Positions 11,081 through 23,185 are shown, counted from the first letter of the stretch. The stretch is DNA of 64,000 bases from Eutreptiella sp. 'Long Island Sound 2002' (GCA_964036045.1 OZ038383.1:13408430-13472429); one strand, 5' to 3'. Notes: generated by a model from the letters alone, not told the origin. Program-made: numbers and translations.

Positions 11081-13490
11081 GTGCACTCTGCGGCTTTCTA
11101 TATTATTGTACAGTACCGCTTTCTTTGTCTGCTGCCCTTGCTCTGCATGCCGCTGTGAAAGAGCAGTCAGTTTGCTGGGACAGTTTGACTGATTGTTGTG
11201 TCAATTAAGGGAATGACAATTGTCAACAAAATGCCTGAGGGACGCTTCAGAGGGTGGGGTTTCACATTGGTGTCAATTCCTACCCCATTTGTGGTGCTTT
11301 TGTGGCTTTTGGAGGCCTCTCCTGCAGCATTCTGCCGCGGGTGATCTGGCACCAGTGCAGGTGCTTGGTTTGGGTACCTGCTGTGTGCCCAGACCACCAC
11401 GGGCAGCTTCCCCAGGGTCAGCCAATACCCAGCCTCGCATTACACAGTTCACTGCAAGCCCTCAGCGGCAAACTGCAAATGCAGCGCTGTGAGTAACAGG
11501 CTCAGCCCTCTGCCAACTTGAGTTCAGGGATTTTTTCCTCCGGGTGTGGCATCTCTGTAGGGGATAGCACGTTGGCGTGGGCGCAAGCTCCTCGAATTGA
11601 CTGCTGCTGTAGCGCTGTGATTGTGGTGGTGGGCGGGCCAGTTCAGGAGTGGCCCCAGCTGTTTCTTTGGGACCAATTTCCAGCACTGGATTTACAGCAC
11701 CCTTCAAAATGGCGTCCCCGTGCCAAGGTAGTGCAATCTGCTGCCAGGCTGGGGGGCCAGCCCAGAATACGATCACGGGACGTACAGTACGCCGTTGGCC
11801 CTTCGAGCAATTACTGCATTCTCTCATCGTTTCGTTCAGCCGAGACTGAGGCTCATGGCTTGGGCCTCTGCTGCCAGGCGTGGAGAGCTTATCTATATCG
11901 CATCGTTTTACTTGCCGTGCCTCCTGCATCATACAAAGCTTCCCCTGCAGTGCGCAGGTGCAACTCTTTTGGCACCCTGTGCTTCTTGGCGGTCTTGCAA
12001 CTCCAATGTCTTGTGGACGTCGCTGCATTGACGTAGGCCATAGGCTGCGAAGGAGCAAATGCAGCACCGCACTCCCCTGAGACGCCCTATGAGGCTGTTT
12101 GCAACCCCACCTCAACCCCGGGTTCCCCGCCCCTTTAGTTTCAGAAAGGGCCGGTAACCCCCAACCCCCAGCAGGTTTTTGTAGTGTGCCCAGGAACTAC
12201 CATGACCAAACTTGTGGTTGTATCCTTCGGTGCATTGGAAAGACTGCCACGCGGATGAACACCCATTGTTCTCATTGGCAAACGCCTTCCATCCGGTCCT
12301 TTTTCATTTTCAGACTCAGGGACCTTAGATAACAGGCGCTTGATACCGGATGATAGGAACCCCTCCCCTGGCGTATTCTTGTGTTTGCAAGTGGGTGTTT
12401 GGCAGCCCCTCTGGCAGTACATGGGGCAGTCAAGTGGCCCAGCCCTCTCTAATGATGTTTATTTTGATTGCCAAGGTGTGTGTTCACTGGTGTTCAAGAA
12501 GGAGGAGCTCCATATGCCAGTGTGGGCCCGGATTGTCCTGTGGCCCTACGGTGCCCAAACAGGGAGGGTTTTTGAGAATGATAAGCAGGACGACCTGACA
12601 GCGGAGCATTGCGCATAGCATTTCATGCAATTATGATTCGGTTGCATTTGGGTTTCATTTCTTTTGCTAAAGTTATGCTGGGGTCTTATGCTGTCCCAAG
12701 AAGCAAATCGGCGCACAGGTACACCTCAGGCAGCACCTATGGACATGCCTGCATTGTTGGCAGCGTGCAACCACACACCTATTTCACAGCGAGGGGCCCA
12801 TGATCCGGTCACAGCCCCTTCAGCACAGGATTGCAGACATGATGCACGTGTTGAGCAATGTTCTGGGGTTGGTTTGCACATGATCTTCAAGGCAATTCTG
12901 CAAGTTTCACACATTCTCCTGTCTGTTCGGATCCAGAACCTGGTGCATGAGCTGTTGAGTGTTGGCTGTGAGGCTTGATGATCCCTTGATGATCTATATG
13001 CCTTTGTATGACACCTTCAGTTGGCATCTGCAGACCCATGCTGCCAGTCACACGAGACTGGTCCCAAGCTCAACACAAGGTCTTTTGACATTCTGCTCGT
13101 CACTTTGATTCCTGAGCAGCTTTGAATTACATCTGCGGGGGGACGTTTGTTTCGTCTTGTGTAGATCATCCATGATTTTTCCAGTGCTGCCTGTGCTGCA
13201 AGGGTCTTGCACGTTTGTACCAAGGTAGCTGCCAAGATTGCTGCTACTTGTACACAGCCAAGGCACATTATTCATGGAATTTCCCTTTCTGGAATCAATT
13301 GACAGATTGCAGAAGGCAGACATAGGAGTTTCTGGCGTTGTGCAACATGGATAAGCGACCTGCAAACTTTGTTCGACAATTTTTCCCCATTGCTTACACG
13401 TTTTGTTCTTTAATTGTTTACGATTGTGGTAGTGATTGTTGTCAGGTAGGTTTGTTGGGAATTCTATTGCTGTGGTCAAGGCACTTTGAA
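11081..13490. other. No secure gene
   Basis: Several acceptor-like sites (for example TTTTCAG at 12308-12313) precede open stretches of 70 to 100 codons, but none shows a domain. A 217-codon minus-strand frame (11462-12115) has no recognisable content. Possible 3' exons of the FBXO21-like gene could lie here. Confidence 0.4.
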
Positions 13491-13494
13491 GAGT

Positions 13495-13852
13495 AGGGGG
13501 GAGTATTGGCGTGCCGGGGCATACCGGGCATCTTTTTTTGACCATTTCCCACCCGTACCTGTTTTTGCCCCAACCTCACCAAACAATTTGGAGTACCCTC
13601 TCGCCGTGTCTAAGAATTTGGCCCACCCTTGGCACCCAGTTTATAACGATGGCAAGGGTGGTGGTTGGAAGTGGTGGGAGTGACATTTTGTGTTGTTGAA
13701 CTCTCATATTTCGGCTTATGCAAGGTGCCTTGCAGGGCAGGTTTGCGGTCTAGTGCAGTCTACTTGGGGGACTTCCCTAGGTGAAATAACGTTGGGGCTA
13801 GAGATAAGATACTTAATCCAAAGGTAGCGCGCCGGGCAAACGTTCCCCCTAG
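13495..13852 (+). repeat. GGGGGA-ended dispersed repeat, intact copy (R1)
   Basis: This roughly 360-bp sequence matches, in reverse orientation, the two halves 38,470-38,580 and 31,255-31,514, which are separated by the 6.95-kb transposon. Its ends read GGGGGAGTATTGGCG and, reversed, TAGGGGGAACGTTTGCC, so it looks like a short inverted-repeat (MITE-like) element. Position 13,598-13,599 corresponds to the transposon insertion point, so R1 is a paralogous empty site. Confidence 0.8.
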
Positions 13853-13979
13853 AGGGGAGTCATTGGCACCTCAACCTCCACATGAAGGTGCCAAGACTGG
13901 TCCACTGGGGGGGGGTCGGGTCCAAAGAAGTCGCATTCTTTGCCCTGGGTTTTAAACATGTTCAATTGGCAATCAGAAG

Positions 13980-14420
13980 TGGCTACATCGCCCTACCGTC
14001 TCAGGGTCCCCACAGCTGTGTGGAATTAGTGGCTATGTCTTAGGGTCCCCAAAGTATAGACAAATGAAAAGGGCTATATAAGCTCTGCCATCTCAATGTC
14101 CCCAAAACGGGGAGAAATCAAACTGGCTGCCTAACCCCTCCCGTGTAGGCCCCAGAGCAAGGAGGAATCACACTTGTCTTTACATCACCCTTGCCCTCTT
14201 GGGGGTCCCCAAAGCCGAGAGGAATCAAAAGGGCCATATAATCCTTGTCCCCCGGAAGCCCCATGATGGAGAGGAGTGGCTCCATAATCCCTACCATCTC
14301 AAGTTCTTCAAAGCAGGGAGCAATGATAACTGGCTATGCAACACCCACCTTCGCATGGTCTCCAAAGGGAGAGATATTAGCACGGCTGCATAACCCCTGT
14401 CTCGGAGTCCCATGAGATGC
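13980..14420 (+). repeat. Diverged tandem array, unit roughly 60 bp
   Basis: Imperfect units built on a core like CTCAGGGTCCCCAAAG followed by GAGGAATCAAAAGGGC and CTATATAA recur at least six times with many substitutions and small indels. A TATATAAG element occurs in one unit (about 14,074). No ORF spans it. Confidence 0.55.
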
Positions 14421-15085
14421 CTCAAAAATTCTGTCACCACAAACAACAGTGACAAAAAATGGGGGGGGGTTTGCATCATGAAATGCGCTTAAAACCTCTG
14501 CTCTAGGGACCCATAGCACAACCCTTCTGAAACATTGTGGTGTCTCTTTGGTGTAGAGCAAGGAGGATCAAGCAATTGAGGCACCAAGAAGCATGAAACG
14601 AATAGACAACAGTAGTATCAAGGTCTTCGTTTCAGTGCCATGGCTTTGAACAGAACAAAGCATATGGGGCGATAGTAAGGTTATGCACATTTCAACCCTT
14701 GTAAATTTGTAATTTTTTCACTACTCATGGTGTTTGTGGGACTCGTCATCTCATCATTGCGCTTGCGCCACCAATTTCTGGTGGTTGGTAAGATAGTTGA
14801 AGAAGTTGCATTTGTGCAAGAGGCAAGGATTGGGTAGGGAGACCTTCTCTCACAGCAAGTTTTCTCCTTTCGTGGTGCCATTATTGACTCCTCTTTATGC
14901 AGTTTGAGAGCTTTTGAGGGCACTCCCCTATATGTGGACCATTGTTGTTTTTAGAGAGGGGGCTGCATACCCAGAACATGGGTTTCTAGGGTTGTCCTCA
15001 TCTACAAAAAGATAGGCGCACCGAACAACTGGAAGTATTGGCCCATTTATGTCTCTACAACCACTCAAGAAGATGTCCCCAATGA

Positions 15086-15523
15086 GTGATTGGCCACCGG
15101 CGTGCACCTCCGGGGGTTGGGGGGGTGGACTTTCCGGATCTCCTGTCACCGATAGAGCCGGCGCCCATGTTTGAGGCCTCCTCTCTATCTCCTGCTGCCC
15201 CCCCCTCCTCCTCTCACATGCCCCTCTTTCCCTCTCACCCCATGCGGGTAAGTGATGAATGTGAATGTGCGGGAGTGGATCTGTCTGAGTATGTAGTGTC
15301 AGGTCGGGGCGCCCCTGACTCTAGTGAGCTAGCTGAGTTTCTGAAGTTCAGATGCAAGAATTTATGCCCAGTAACTCAGCCCCCTCGGGTGGGTACGGAT
15401 GACTCACAATGGGTGCGCAGCTGTGTAGAGTTGCTAGGTTATGCCAGGGGGTGGGTCCCCGTGTCTTCTCCATCGCATTCAACCATGCTGTACACTATGA
15501 TGCAAATGAACATGTCCTCTTAG
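15086..15523 (+). CDS. Possible coding fragment, unknown protein
   Basis: An open frame of 145 codons has a Pro/Ser-rich first half and a more ordered second half containing SDECECAGVDLSEYVVSGRG, SSELAEFLKFRCKNLCPV and DDSQWVRSCVELLGYARGW. The second half looks like folded protein. I cannot assign a family. It lies in a region rich in mobile-element debris and may be a Gag-like remnant. Confidence 0.3.
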   Translation: MIGHRRAPPGVGGVDFPDLLSPIEPAPMFEASSLSPAAPPSSSHMPLFPSHPMRVSDECECAGVDLSEYVVSGRGAPDSSELAEFLKFRCKNLCPVTQPPRVGTDDSQWVRSCVELLGYARGWVPVSSPSHSTMLYTMMQMNMSS

Positions 15524-16389
15524 GACCACGTGATTCATGGCAGAGCGTCCACCGAGCAAACATAGTTTGCCTTATGGAAGGAGCCTCTTGTCATGCAGGG
15601 TTGAGCCAGTCTAACCACCATGCTAGCTTGACGCTAATGTCAGGTAGGGTGTAGATAAGGTGATGGCCCCATGGACTATTGCTCCTTAAAATGATTTCCT
15701 TCCTCTCCACAACCACTCAAGGCATCCTAGCTCAGCGGATCCTAAATTGGATAATTTACTCCATGGTCCCATGCCTGTAGCATACAACATAGTGGTATCA
15801 AGGGCAAGACAATTCTTAGCACTAAACTACTCCATGACCGCCGCAATCACAGAGGGATATACCACCCAACCTGACGTCACCAAGGCTCTCCCGTCCCTCA
15901 CCCTCTGGACCCGAGTTCCTACACGTTCGATACCAGGGTACCGGGGACAAGGTTGTGGAGCATGCAACAGCCAAGATCAGTTTTGAAGTGTTATGGTTTG
16001 GTGGTGCAAGGAAGCGTCACTTCGTGACCGTCCACCCCCCTTCGTGGGGGGGGGAACTGTCGCAACATTGGGGCGGAGATTAAAAGGGGAGGGGGGGTGG
16101 CTAGGTGGTAGGATGATGAATCTCGAAATCCCAAAATTTGTAGCACATTAATGTTCGTGACCCCACACAGAAGGGACTTTCTTATAAACCAGAAATGAGC
16201 AACAAAGTCGGCATGCCCCCTCTTGCCCACACTTTTCTAGCTCTACAAAGACATGCTCCTCAACATTGGCTTGTAACCCCTCCACAATATTGTGTGTGTT
16301 TGCGGTCGATATCACAGCGCAAGCTAACCACCCTGGAAAATTGCTTTGACACACCGAACCATTACTAGCACACAGCAAACAAGGGAAAA

Positions 16390-16440
16390 AAGCGTAAGAT
16401 GTAGTTGCAAACAAAAGTCAACACGAGGTTCAACTAGTGC
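16390..16440 (+). repeat. Short conserved segment also found inverted at 22,103-22,148
   Basis: TAAGATGTAGTTGCAAACAAAA followed after a gap by AGGTTCAACTAGTG is shared with the reverse complement of 22,103-22,148. In one frame both copies encode a similar peptide (RCSCKQKSTRGSTSA versus RCSCKQKVKQGSTSV), so a coding origin such as a zinc-finger fragment of a transposase is possible. Confidence 0.5.
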
Positions 16441-16617
16441 AACAATGGAAGCCAAGTTTCTTGACTGTGTGACCACTCACACTAGGCAAATATTAGATCC
16501 AATTTTCCGCATCACTAGGACTCAACATGTTTCGTGCCATTGGCCTGCTTGGGGTCAAAGGAGCTCACAAGGCTCAATGGGAGTGTCCTTGCACTACGCG
16601 TGCAGTGCACACTATTT

Positions 16618-16956
16618 TTAGACTACATTCCCCCTAAAAAGGGCTGCCATCACCCTCATCACTAGGGACATTGGGAGGGATTTCCAAAGATGGCAAGGTG
16701 AATCGAGACTGGAGATACCAAAGGAGGTGGAGTCTATGGGGCATTGACGATTGACGACTGGCACACCATCCTGATGAAACTCCAACTCCACATATCCTTC
16801 GTCAAAATGGCCAACTACCTTCGCACGACCTCGAAGCCTAGTTGACCTGGTGTAGAACACCTTGTCCCCAATGGTCAATTCCACAACCAGTAGCAAAAGA
16901 GGTCTGAGGACACGGGAAGTGAGGGGGGGGGGGGGGGGCAACAAGGGGATGTGCAT
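16618..16956 (-). CDS. Possible transposon-derived C-terminal fragment
   Basis: On the minus strand, after a Pro/Leu stretch encoded by a C-run, the frame reads VELTIGDKVFYTRSTRLRG, then RAKVVGHFDEGYVELEF and a basic/polar tail. The GDKVFY...VVGHFDEGYVELEF pattern resembles the small SH3- or chromo-like barrel near the end of some retroelement polyproteins, but the match is generic. The frame ends at a GGGGGAATGTAGTCTAAAA sequence, one of the repeat ends seen elsewhere in the window. Confidence 0.25.
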   Translation of the reverse strand: MHIPLLPPPPPLTSRVLRPLLLLVVELTIGDKVFYTRSTRLRGRAKVVGHFDEGYVELEFHQDGVPVVNRQCPIDSTSFGISSLDSPCHLWKSLPMSLVMRVMAALFRGNVV

Positions 16957-17873
16957 GGCTGCAATGGCGGCATGACCTGTGCATTACCACCTAACAACCC
17001 AGTCAGTCCAACACTGCAAGAGGGACTAAGTCTCCTCACTATGAGGCTCTATCTTTCCTTTTGCAACCAAAAATGAGCCTAGAAAGGAGAACATGCGGGC
17101 AAGTGAGCAAAAATTGTGTGGAAAAACAGGGTGGATGTGAAACATAGGTGAAATTGGGTGAAATTGGGTGAAAACACACATATGCCATATCCCCAATGGG
17201 GAAGAAGCATCAAAAGTCTGTTGTCAAACAACAATGAAGCCCTCAGTATCACAAAATATGGGTTTCTACCATGGCCAAACGGCCAAATGGTTGCATTGTG
17301 TGTGCATTGCGAGCACATCGTGCGAAGGGTGCCCCCAATTATTCTTTGGTTTTGGCAAGCTTATGAAAATCAAGCTAGGGTCAACAACTTGTACACAACT
17401 CATGATTGGTTCCCCTTGGTTTCCCAAGGTGGCCACTCCGCAAGGAGGATTTCCCATTCAATAGGCCACCATTGTGTTTTGGTACAACCGGGGTGGTTGC
17501 TCTAATTATGGTGTCTCCCATGGAAATCTTAGTACTGCGGTCATCTGGTGACAGTAACACCTGGTAGATTCAATAAAGGATGAGGATCAAGATTACCATC
17601 AATCCATTTAGTAGCAAGGTGTTGTGCGCGGCCAAGGCCTTGAGTAGGTGAGCCAAAGCCATGTTGCAAGCTGTATCCACTCATAATCGATGTGCCCAAC
17701 ATGTCCCCAAGAGGGCGGGTGCGCATGTATGTCTGTGTTTTGTCTGCAACAAAATGAATACCCATGCATTCGGCCCCATTCGTGTAACCACCATGGACGG
17801 TCAACCTCCTATACCCCAGCAGTGGGTGGGAGTCTACAACGGGTAGCCCCACAAGGCTCCCTGAGAAGAGCGC
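16957..17873. other. No gene recognised
   Basis: Short anonymous frames only. A three-fold GTGAAATTGG micro-repeat lies at about 17,147-17,171. Confidence 0.5.
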
Positions 17874-18179
17874 GTGGAGGCGCAGGCCTGGGAAATCTAC
17901 CAGCTTTGGGCCCAGCTCGCACGCGTCACGGTCCGCGACGCCCCGCCATTGCCGGCGCTAAGCGCGCCGGAAATTGACATGGCCGTGCCGAAAGACCGAC
18001 TTGCCCACTGTATGCGAATCACCCTCGCTAACTTGCGAGTGTATGTCGCTTTCAAGGCGGGGGGGGGCATCGGTGAAATTGAGCGCTCAATGGAATTTCA
18101 AGGCCAGCACGACCCAGCCACAATGAACCCTGGGGACCTCTTCCCGTGGCGGACATGGGACTGCTTTCAGCAATCTTAG
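17874..18179 (+). pseudogene. Gag-like fragment of the decayed YR retrotransposon
   Basis: The frame reads EAQAWEIYQLWAQLARVTV, a Pro-rich link, then APEIDMAVPKDRLAHCMRI and helical sequence to a TAG at 18,177. Position upstream of the zinc-knuckle-like motif and recombinase suggests a Gag or N-terminal domain; there is no clear sequence similarity to the Gag-like protein of the intact copy. Confidence 0.35.
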
Positions 18180-18654
18180 TGTGCCTCTACTAGGCGATAC
18201 ACAGGCGCCGGCGGGGCTAGGGCGGCCACGCAGCAGTTCGACACATTGGCGGAGGCACGGGCGGCCCTGGGTGAGAACTTTACATGGCCCACAGCCTGAA
18301 GTTCTGGGAATCGCGAGAGGGGAAATAGATTCCCAGTCACCGTGGAACCCAGTGGAATTTGCCACCAATGTGTGCAGCGAGGGGCACCCATGCCAGCGCG
18401 CCACGGGCACTTCTACTGCCCGCACTAGGCCCAACAAGACCAACTGGACCCCGCCATGGTCATTGTCGGGGTTGGCACCGGTTTGATGAACCAACCACCT
18501 CAAGCCAAGTGCCATAATTTCTTGGCGCCACCGTACGTGCGGCCAGTATGGCAGTTGCAACTTTCGCGCATAGAGAGCGTGCAGTTTCTATCCCGGGGGC
18601 AGTGGCAGGCGTGTTGTCGGAGCATGCGGGCTTCAGTGCCATGGCCTTGGCCCT

Positions 18655-19180
18655 ATGGGGCATTTTCTCCGCCGTGTGGGCGGTGGAAGATCTAGAGTGG
18701 CTTTAGCCTACGGTCACGCAGTTGCATCCGAGGATCGCGGCAGGCACGCCAACTTCAAGCTTGCAACAGTTGCTCCCGCCCTTAGCTGGGTATGTTTCCT
18801 CCGGGTTTCGGAGACGGCTTCCTTGCGCGTCGGGGACTTCGCCAACCCGGGATTCCTCCGGTTTTGGAACTCCAAGACAGGGGAAGAGGGCTGGGTTTTG
18901 TGGCCTCTTGCTTGCTCCGCGGAAAGCATCTGCGCCTGGGTCCACGCGAAGGCCATCAACTCAGGTTTAGGGCGAACAACATGGTCTAGCCCTCCAGGGA
19001 GGCCGGTCTGGAAGCCGCCATGGTGGAGTATCCGGCAGCTTCCCCCTACTCTAAGGTGCGTTGGCACGCCCTGTGGCAAGGGGGGGTAGCAGATTGCTGG
19101 GCCATGCGCCCTGATATCCACTATTTACAATTGGTGGGGCCGGTGGCCGTACTGCAATGGCTATGCAGTATGCTACCAAG
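18655..19180 (+). pseudogene. Tyrosine recombinase fragment
   Basis: Box I appears as SWVCFLRVSETASLRVGDF, carrying the first catalytic Arg in the typical L-R-x-S-E context. Box II appears after a frame change as VRWHALWQGGVADCWAM, where the H-x-x-R Arg is replaced by Trp. The nucleophilic Tyr region cannot be found. The missing Arg and the frame break make this copy inactive. Confidence 0.65.
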
Positions 19181-19653
19181 TGGAGGGATCATCGTTGGGG
19201 TTGTGCTCCTTACATTTGCTAAACGCACTCCACCGGGTTGCCAAGGTAGTCAGACTGGCCTCCACTCCATTTTGGGGGGCGGCCATGTACCCCGAGGTGG
19301 CCAAGGTGTTGCACACGCCTCCCAAGTGCCAAGGATGGCCCCTACCTTGTCTGAAGCCGTCCGTGGCCGCCTCTCTGGAAGCGTTTAGTAACCGCGTGTG
19401 CTCCGTGGGTGATGGTGGTGACTAGGGGCGTGCGGATCCTGCCTTGGAGGTGGAGTGCCGGACTCCGGCCTTGGGGGCTAGCAAGCAGAGCAAACCCCGC
19501 CGGGGTGGGCCCCGATGGGCGAATCGGCAATGCAAGATGGAGTCCATCTCCTTTGCCATCCCAAGTTTAGACTCGCCACCTGACTGCTCTCCATCTCCGC
19601 CGCCCAACACACAGTCAAGTTCCCCCCAAAGGCCTCAAGGTCCCCTCCCATCC

Positions 19654-19768
19654 AGTTTGGGTCGCCTAATTCTAAGGGTGTTTCCAAGGGGCGTGTCTAG
19701 GGGCTCTTCGGGGGGAACATAGTCTAAAAGTAGCCCGCAGTGCGCACGCAGTGCAAGGATTCCCCCTA
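19654..19768 (+). repeat. 115-bp dispersed repeat, copy 1
   Basis: The segment from CAGTTTGGGTC through GGGGGGAACATAGTCTAAAA to GTGCAAGGATTCCCCCTAG is closely matched at 23,538-23,653 in the same orientation. The last 57 bp form a mini-element with GGGGGAA / TTCCCCC ends around a palindromic GCGCAGTGCG-type core. Confidence 0.75.
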
Positions 19769-20579
19769 GGAGCAAAGTTGCCACCTGCGTAAAGGAGCTG
19801 TGGGGAGGACCGAAGGGCGCATGGGGAGACGGCGGAGGAAGGCCATGTGGCAGGTGCCTTCATGGTCGCTGCACACCAGCTGGCAAAGAAGGCACGGGAG
19901 GACGGGGCAGGGGGGGGGGGGGGGGGCTCTGCTCCCCCCGCCCCCTGCGCCCAAGGGTCACGATCGGAGCAATCGAGTAGTCGACGATCCGCTCCTATAT
20001 CTCGCTTTGATGCCGGCCCTCACCCCGAAGCCGCACTGGATGGCGCCGTGCCTTTAGTGCACCTTGTGGCTCCTTGTCAAGCAGTGGCAGCTGGCGCTCG
20101 ACCGGTTCTTTGACACAACGGAGGACTTCCGTACGCCGGAAGCGGTGGCCGCGTTGCTGGCGGCGATATCCACCCTCAGCCCGGAGACATGGGATGTGTG
20201 CCTCCACAACCCGAGTTCACCGGTGCCGAGAGCAATGGGAGTGAGGGAAGATGTGAGGGAGTAGGGGCTTGGCCTTATTAGTTCCCAAGAGTTGGCCCCT
20301 GACCTCTGGAATGAGGTCATCCCCCCCTTTGATTGGGGGGTTGCCCGATTTTGATGCCGAGGACAGCTGGGAGGACGGGGATAGGCCACGTAAAGGGGCC
20401 TCAACGCCTGGTCCAGGTATCGCGGGGGGTTGGGGTCTATCAGGTACCCAAGGATCCCGTCCGGTCCACCTGCTACCCCTTTATCGTCCCAAAGTCCTCT
20501 GAGAAAGATACTTTGATTCATTCCCCCGGCTTTTTGCCTATCTTCTTGGGAGTATTTGTCCCGGGCACTCGTCCCAATC

Positions 20580-21245
20580 CCCCCTGACATGCCGCTCTAC
20601 GGGATGCATATCGACTTCGAGACCGCCTTTTGGTCGTTCCGTTTGCCTGTGAAAGCCCGCCGGGTTTTCCATTTTCGCCCGGCGCTGGGGGCGGCGCCCA
20701 TCCATCTGGGGTGGCTCCCCTTCGGCCGGTAATATAGCCCATACATGTGCCAAACGGCCCTCGCCCGGGTCTTGCGGGGCTGCTTCTTGAAGGGGTCTTG
20801 CTTGTCCACTATTTGGACAATTTCCTCCTAGGTTTTACAGACCCGGAGGTATTGATAAGGGCAGGCGGCAGGGCGCCGGATGCGTTGGTCTAGGCGGGTT
20901 TCCTCCTTAGCCCTAAAAGTGTGTTGCGCCCGGTCTGCTTGCTCTCTTTCCAAGGAAAGTCACTAGCCGGCTCGGTCAGTCTTCGGTTACGGTCTTCAGT
21001 GACAGTGAGGTGGCCATTGCACAAGTCCTGCGCCTCTGGGCTCAAAGCCGTCTGGCCCATCAAAAGTATATCCTCCAGAGCATGACCCGCGTGCTGCGGA
21101 AATCAGGGATTGTGCTTCGACTGGTGTGGGTTCCCTCCCACATGCAGCCGGCCGGTCTGATGTCCCGGGTTGATCAGGATTTTGGCGGTTTGCGGGCTCG
21201 GGTTGAGGCAAAGGCGTGGGCGCACTGGGACTTGCTTTTTCTCAA
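20580..21245 (+). pseudogene. Reverse transcriptase-RNase H fragment with YLDN motif
   Basis: RT motif A reads HIDFETAFWSFRLP; the LPFG region reads LGWLPFGR followed by a stop and YSPYMCQTALARVLRG; motif C reads HYLDNFLLGF (Y at 20,810), so the second Asp of Y-x-D-D is Asn. Several stops follow. RNase H remnants include FSDSEVAIAQVL and WVPSHMQPAGLMSR, the latter equivalent to the N-P-A-D-x-L-S-R end of retroelement RNase H. The D-to-N change matches the intact copy at 30,019 and is therefore probably ancestral rather than decay. Confidence 0.75.
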
Positions 21246-21250
21246 TAACT

Positions 21251-23185
21251 CCCACCGCTCCAAGCACACGTGTCCGTGGCCCGGTGGTTTCACCTTTCTT
21301 CTACTAGCTGCATCGAGGATCTGCCGGTGTATCCCACTAAGCCGCCTCGCCAAATGCACAGCCGCATCGCGGAGAAGCCCGCCGCGTGATTGGAACCAAC
21401 ACATATACCTAGGCTTGGGGCCCCACGGGCACCCTTCGAACCGGCCCTCGGGCCAGCCAGCCCCACGGGCGCAACTGCAGCCGCACCTCAAACCTCGCCC
21501 GCCGCGCCATGGCTGAGGCCGCTGATCGGGCCTTGCTGCGCTTGCCACTTTCCGCCTTCCGGCACGCTTGCCACGGCGCTGAGGCATCACAAAGGCTGCA
21601 CAAATGGCGGCACCACGAGCAACACAAAGCCAAACTCCTCGCACATCACGGCACCCGTAGGCAGACCACTCCGTGGACTACACACAGGCTATGGGTGTTT
21701 GCCTTGGGTACGGTCTTTTTGTTTTGCCCCACTACCGCAAGGTGGCCGGGGAGAGGTTCCCCTACGTTTGCGTTCAGGGGACCCCGCGGGTTGTGGCGGC
21801 AGTGGCGGCGATATTCCGCGCGCAGCGGCGTCTCCGGCCTTTTGCGCTGTTGAGGTGTGTGTTGTGCACGGTGCTAGCGCTTGTCAAGTGTTGTGCCACT
21901 GTTGTATGATTGCTTGCTTTCCCCCCTTTTTACCCATCTCGGTTCTCATCCTACTACGTGGAGCTTTGCGGTTCTCGCTAGCGGGGTTGGCATGCGTGTT
22001 GGGCCGGCTCAGGGGCGTTCCCGGCGGGATGGGGTTGGTGCTGGTTTGAAGCCCAAAATGAACGCCCAAATTATGAAGCGGTTGTTTTCTTATCCTTTCA
22101 CAAACACTAGTTGAACCTTGTTTCACCTTTTGTTTGCAACTACATCTTAGGCAGCTTTCTTTCCTTGCCCACCCGCCCACCCAATCACCGGGTGCTGACC
22201 TATTGCGCCCGGCTTTCACTTGGAGCTTCAGCATGAGGCATTGGGTTTGAGCCCGGGGGGGCGGGGCTATCTTGGGGTCATGCCCCCCGCCCACCCACCC
22301 TACTAGTGTTTGTTGAAACCAACACCACCGCGCGTTCTCAGGCGTTGTCTAACCGAGTTGACACCTGCATTCCTGGGTTTTTTGGTTGTGTCCTTGTCTA
22401 GTGACTGGGTCCCGCGCTATGGAGCAGAATGTCAGCGCACGCGCATGCTACTGCCGGCGATGCCGGTTTTGGGGACGCTTTGCGCCTGTCCCAATTTCTG
22501 AACCAGGTGTCTTCTTGTGCTTTCGCAAATGTTTTGTGTTGTACATATGTAATTGGGACCCCCTTATGGGTCTTCACAATTTTTTCACATCTTTTAATCA
22601 AGTCATGGCCGGCCCAAGTAGGCTTTGGAGGCTTCAAAACACGTCGTGTTGGTTCCAACCATGGGAACATGACCATAATGTTCCCGATCCCACCCCTCTA
22701 GAGGGGTGCTTAATGGCCACTTGGGGCATCGATATGTTCCAATTATTTCCCTTGGAGTAGCCGCACTAAGGGGGCGCCTCAAGCCCAGTGCGCACGCAGT
22801 GCAACTATTTGGGCGTCTGGCCGTACTAGAGACCCATACTTTGAGATACTAGGGGCCCCTAGGGGCATCATGGTGACCCCTAGCGGAGGTTTTGACTTCT
22901 GATTTTGTCCCCTTTTGTTTGGGGAGCCCCAGGAATGCACAGGTGACGCGGCATTTCCGCCCTCTTTTGGGCCCCAACCTTCCGGTGCTATTGAGGAAAC
23001 CGGGACAATCTTTGATTCCACGCTTTGTTGCGTGGAGCAGCATGGTGACCCCTAGCGTAGAGTTGCATGAGTACGTGCCCGTACTCTTGCATTTGCAGCA
23101 ATTTTTGATTCGAAGACAGGTACGGTACCCTCCATATGGTCCGTGGGAACACGTACCTGCACATGTATGGACTGCACCTACACAG
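21251..23185. other. No secure gene
   Basis: Anonymous overlapping frames only. An inverted copy of the 16,390 segment lies at 22,103-22,148, and a CAGTGCGCACGCAGTGCAA motif like the 115-bp repeat core is at about 22,790-22,805. Confidence 0.45.

Larger units (their letters stand above)
17874..21250 (+). mobile_element. Decayed tyrosine-recombinase retrotransposon
   Basis: Fragments lie in the order Gag-like region with a zinc-knuckle-like CHQC...H...C motif (about 18,358-18,428), tyrosine recombinase (about 18,700-19,200), reverse transcriptase (about 20,580-20,880) and RNase H (about 20,980-21,240), the same order as the better copy at 26.6-31.2 kb. All parts carry frameshifts and stops. 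A 115-bp repeat copy (19,654-19,768) interrupts the interval between YR and RT. YR-before-RT order is known in VIPER-type elements, whereas DIRS and Ngaro have RT first. The ends of this element could not be defined. Confidence 0.7.

Noticed and set aside
11462-12115. Minus-strand ORF of 217 codons
   Set aside because: No domain, no splice structure, and plus-strand frames of similar quality overlap it.
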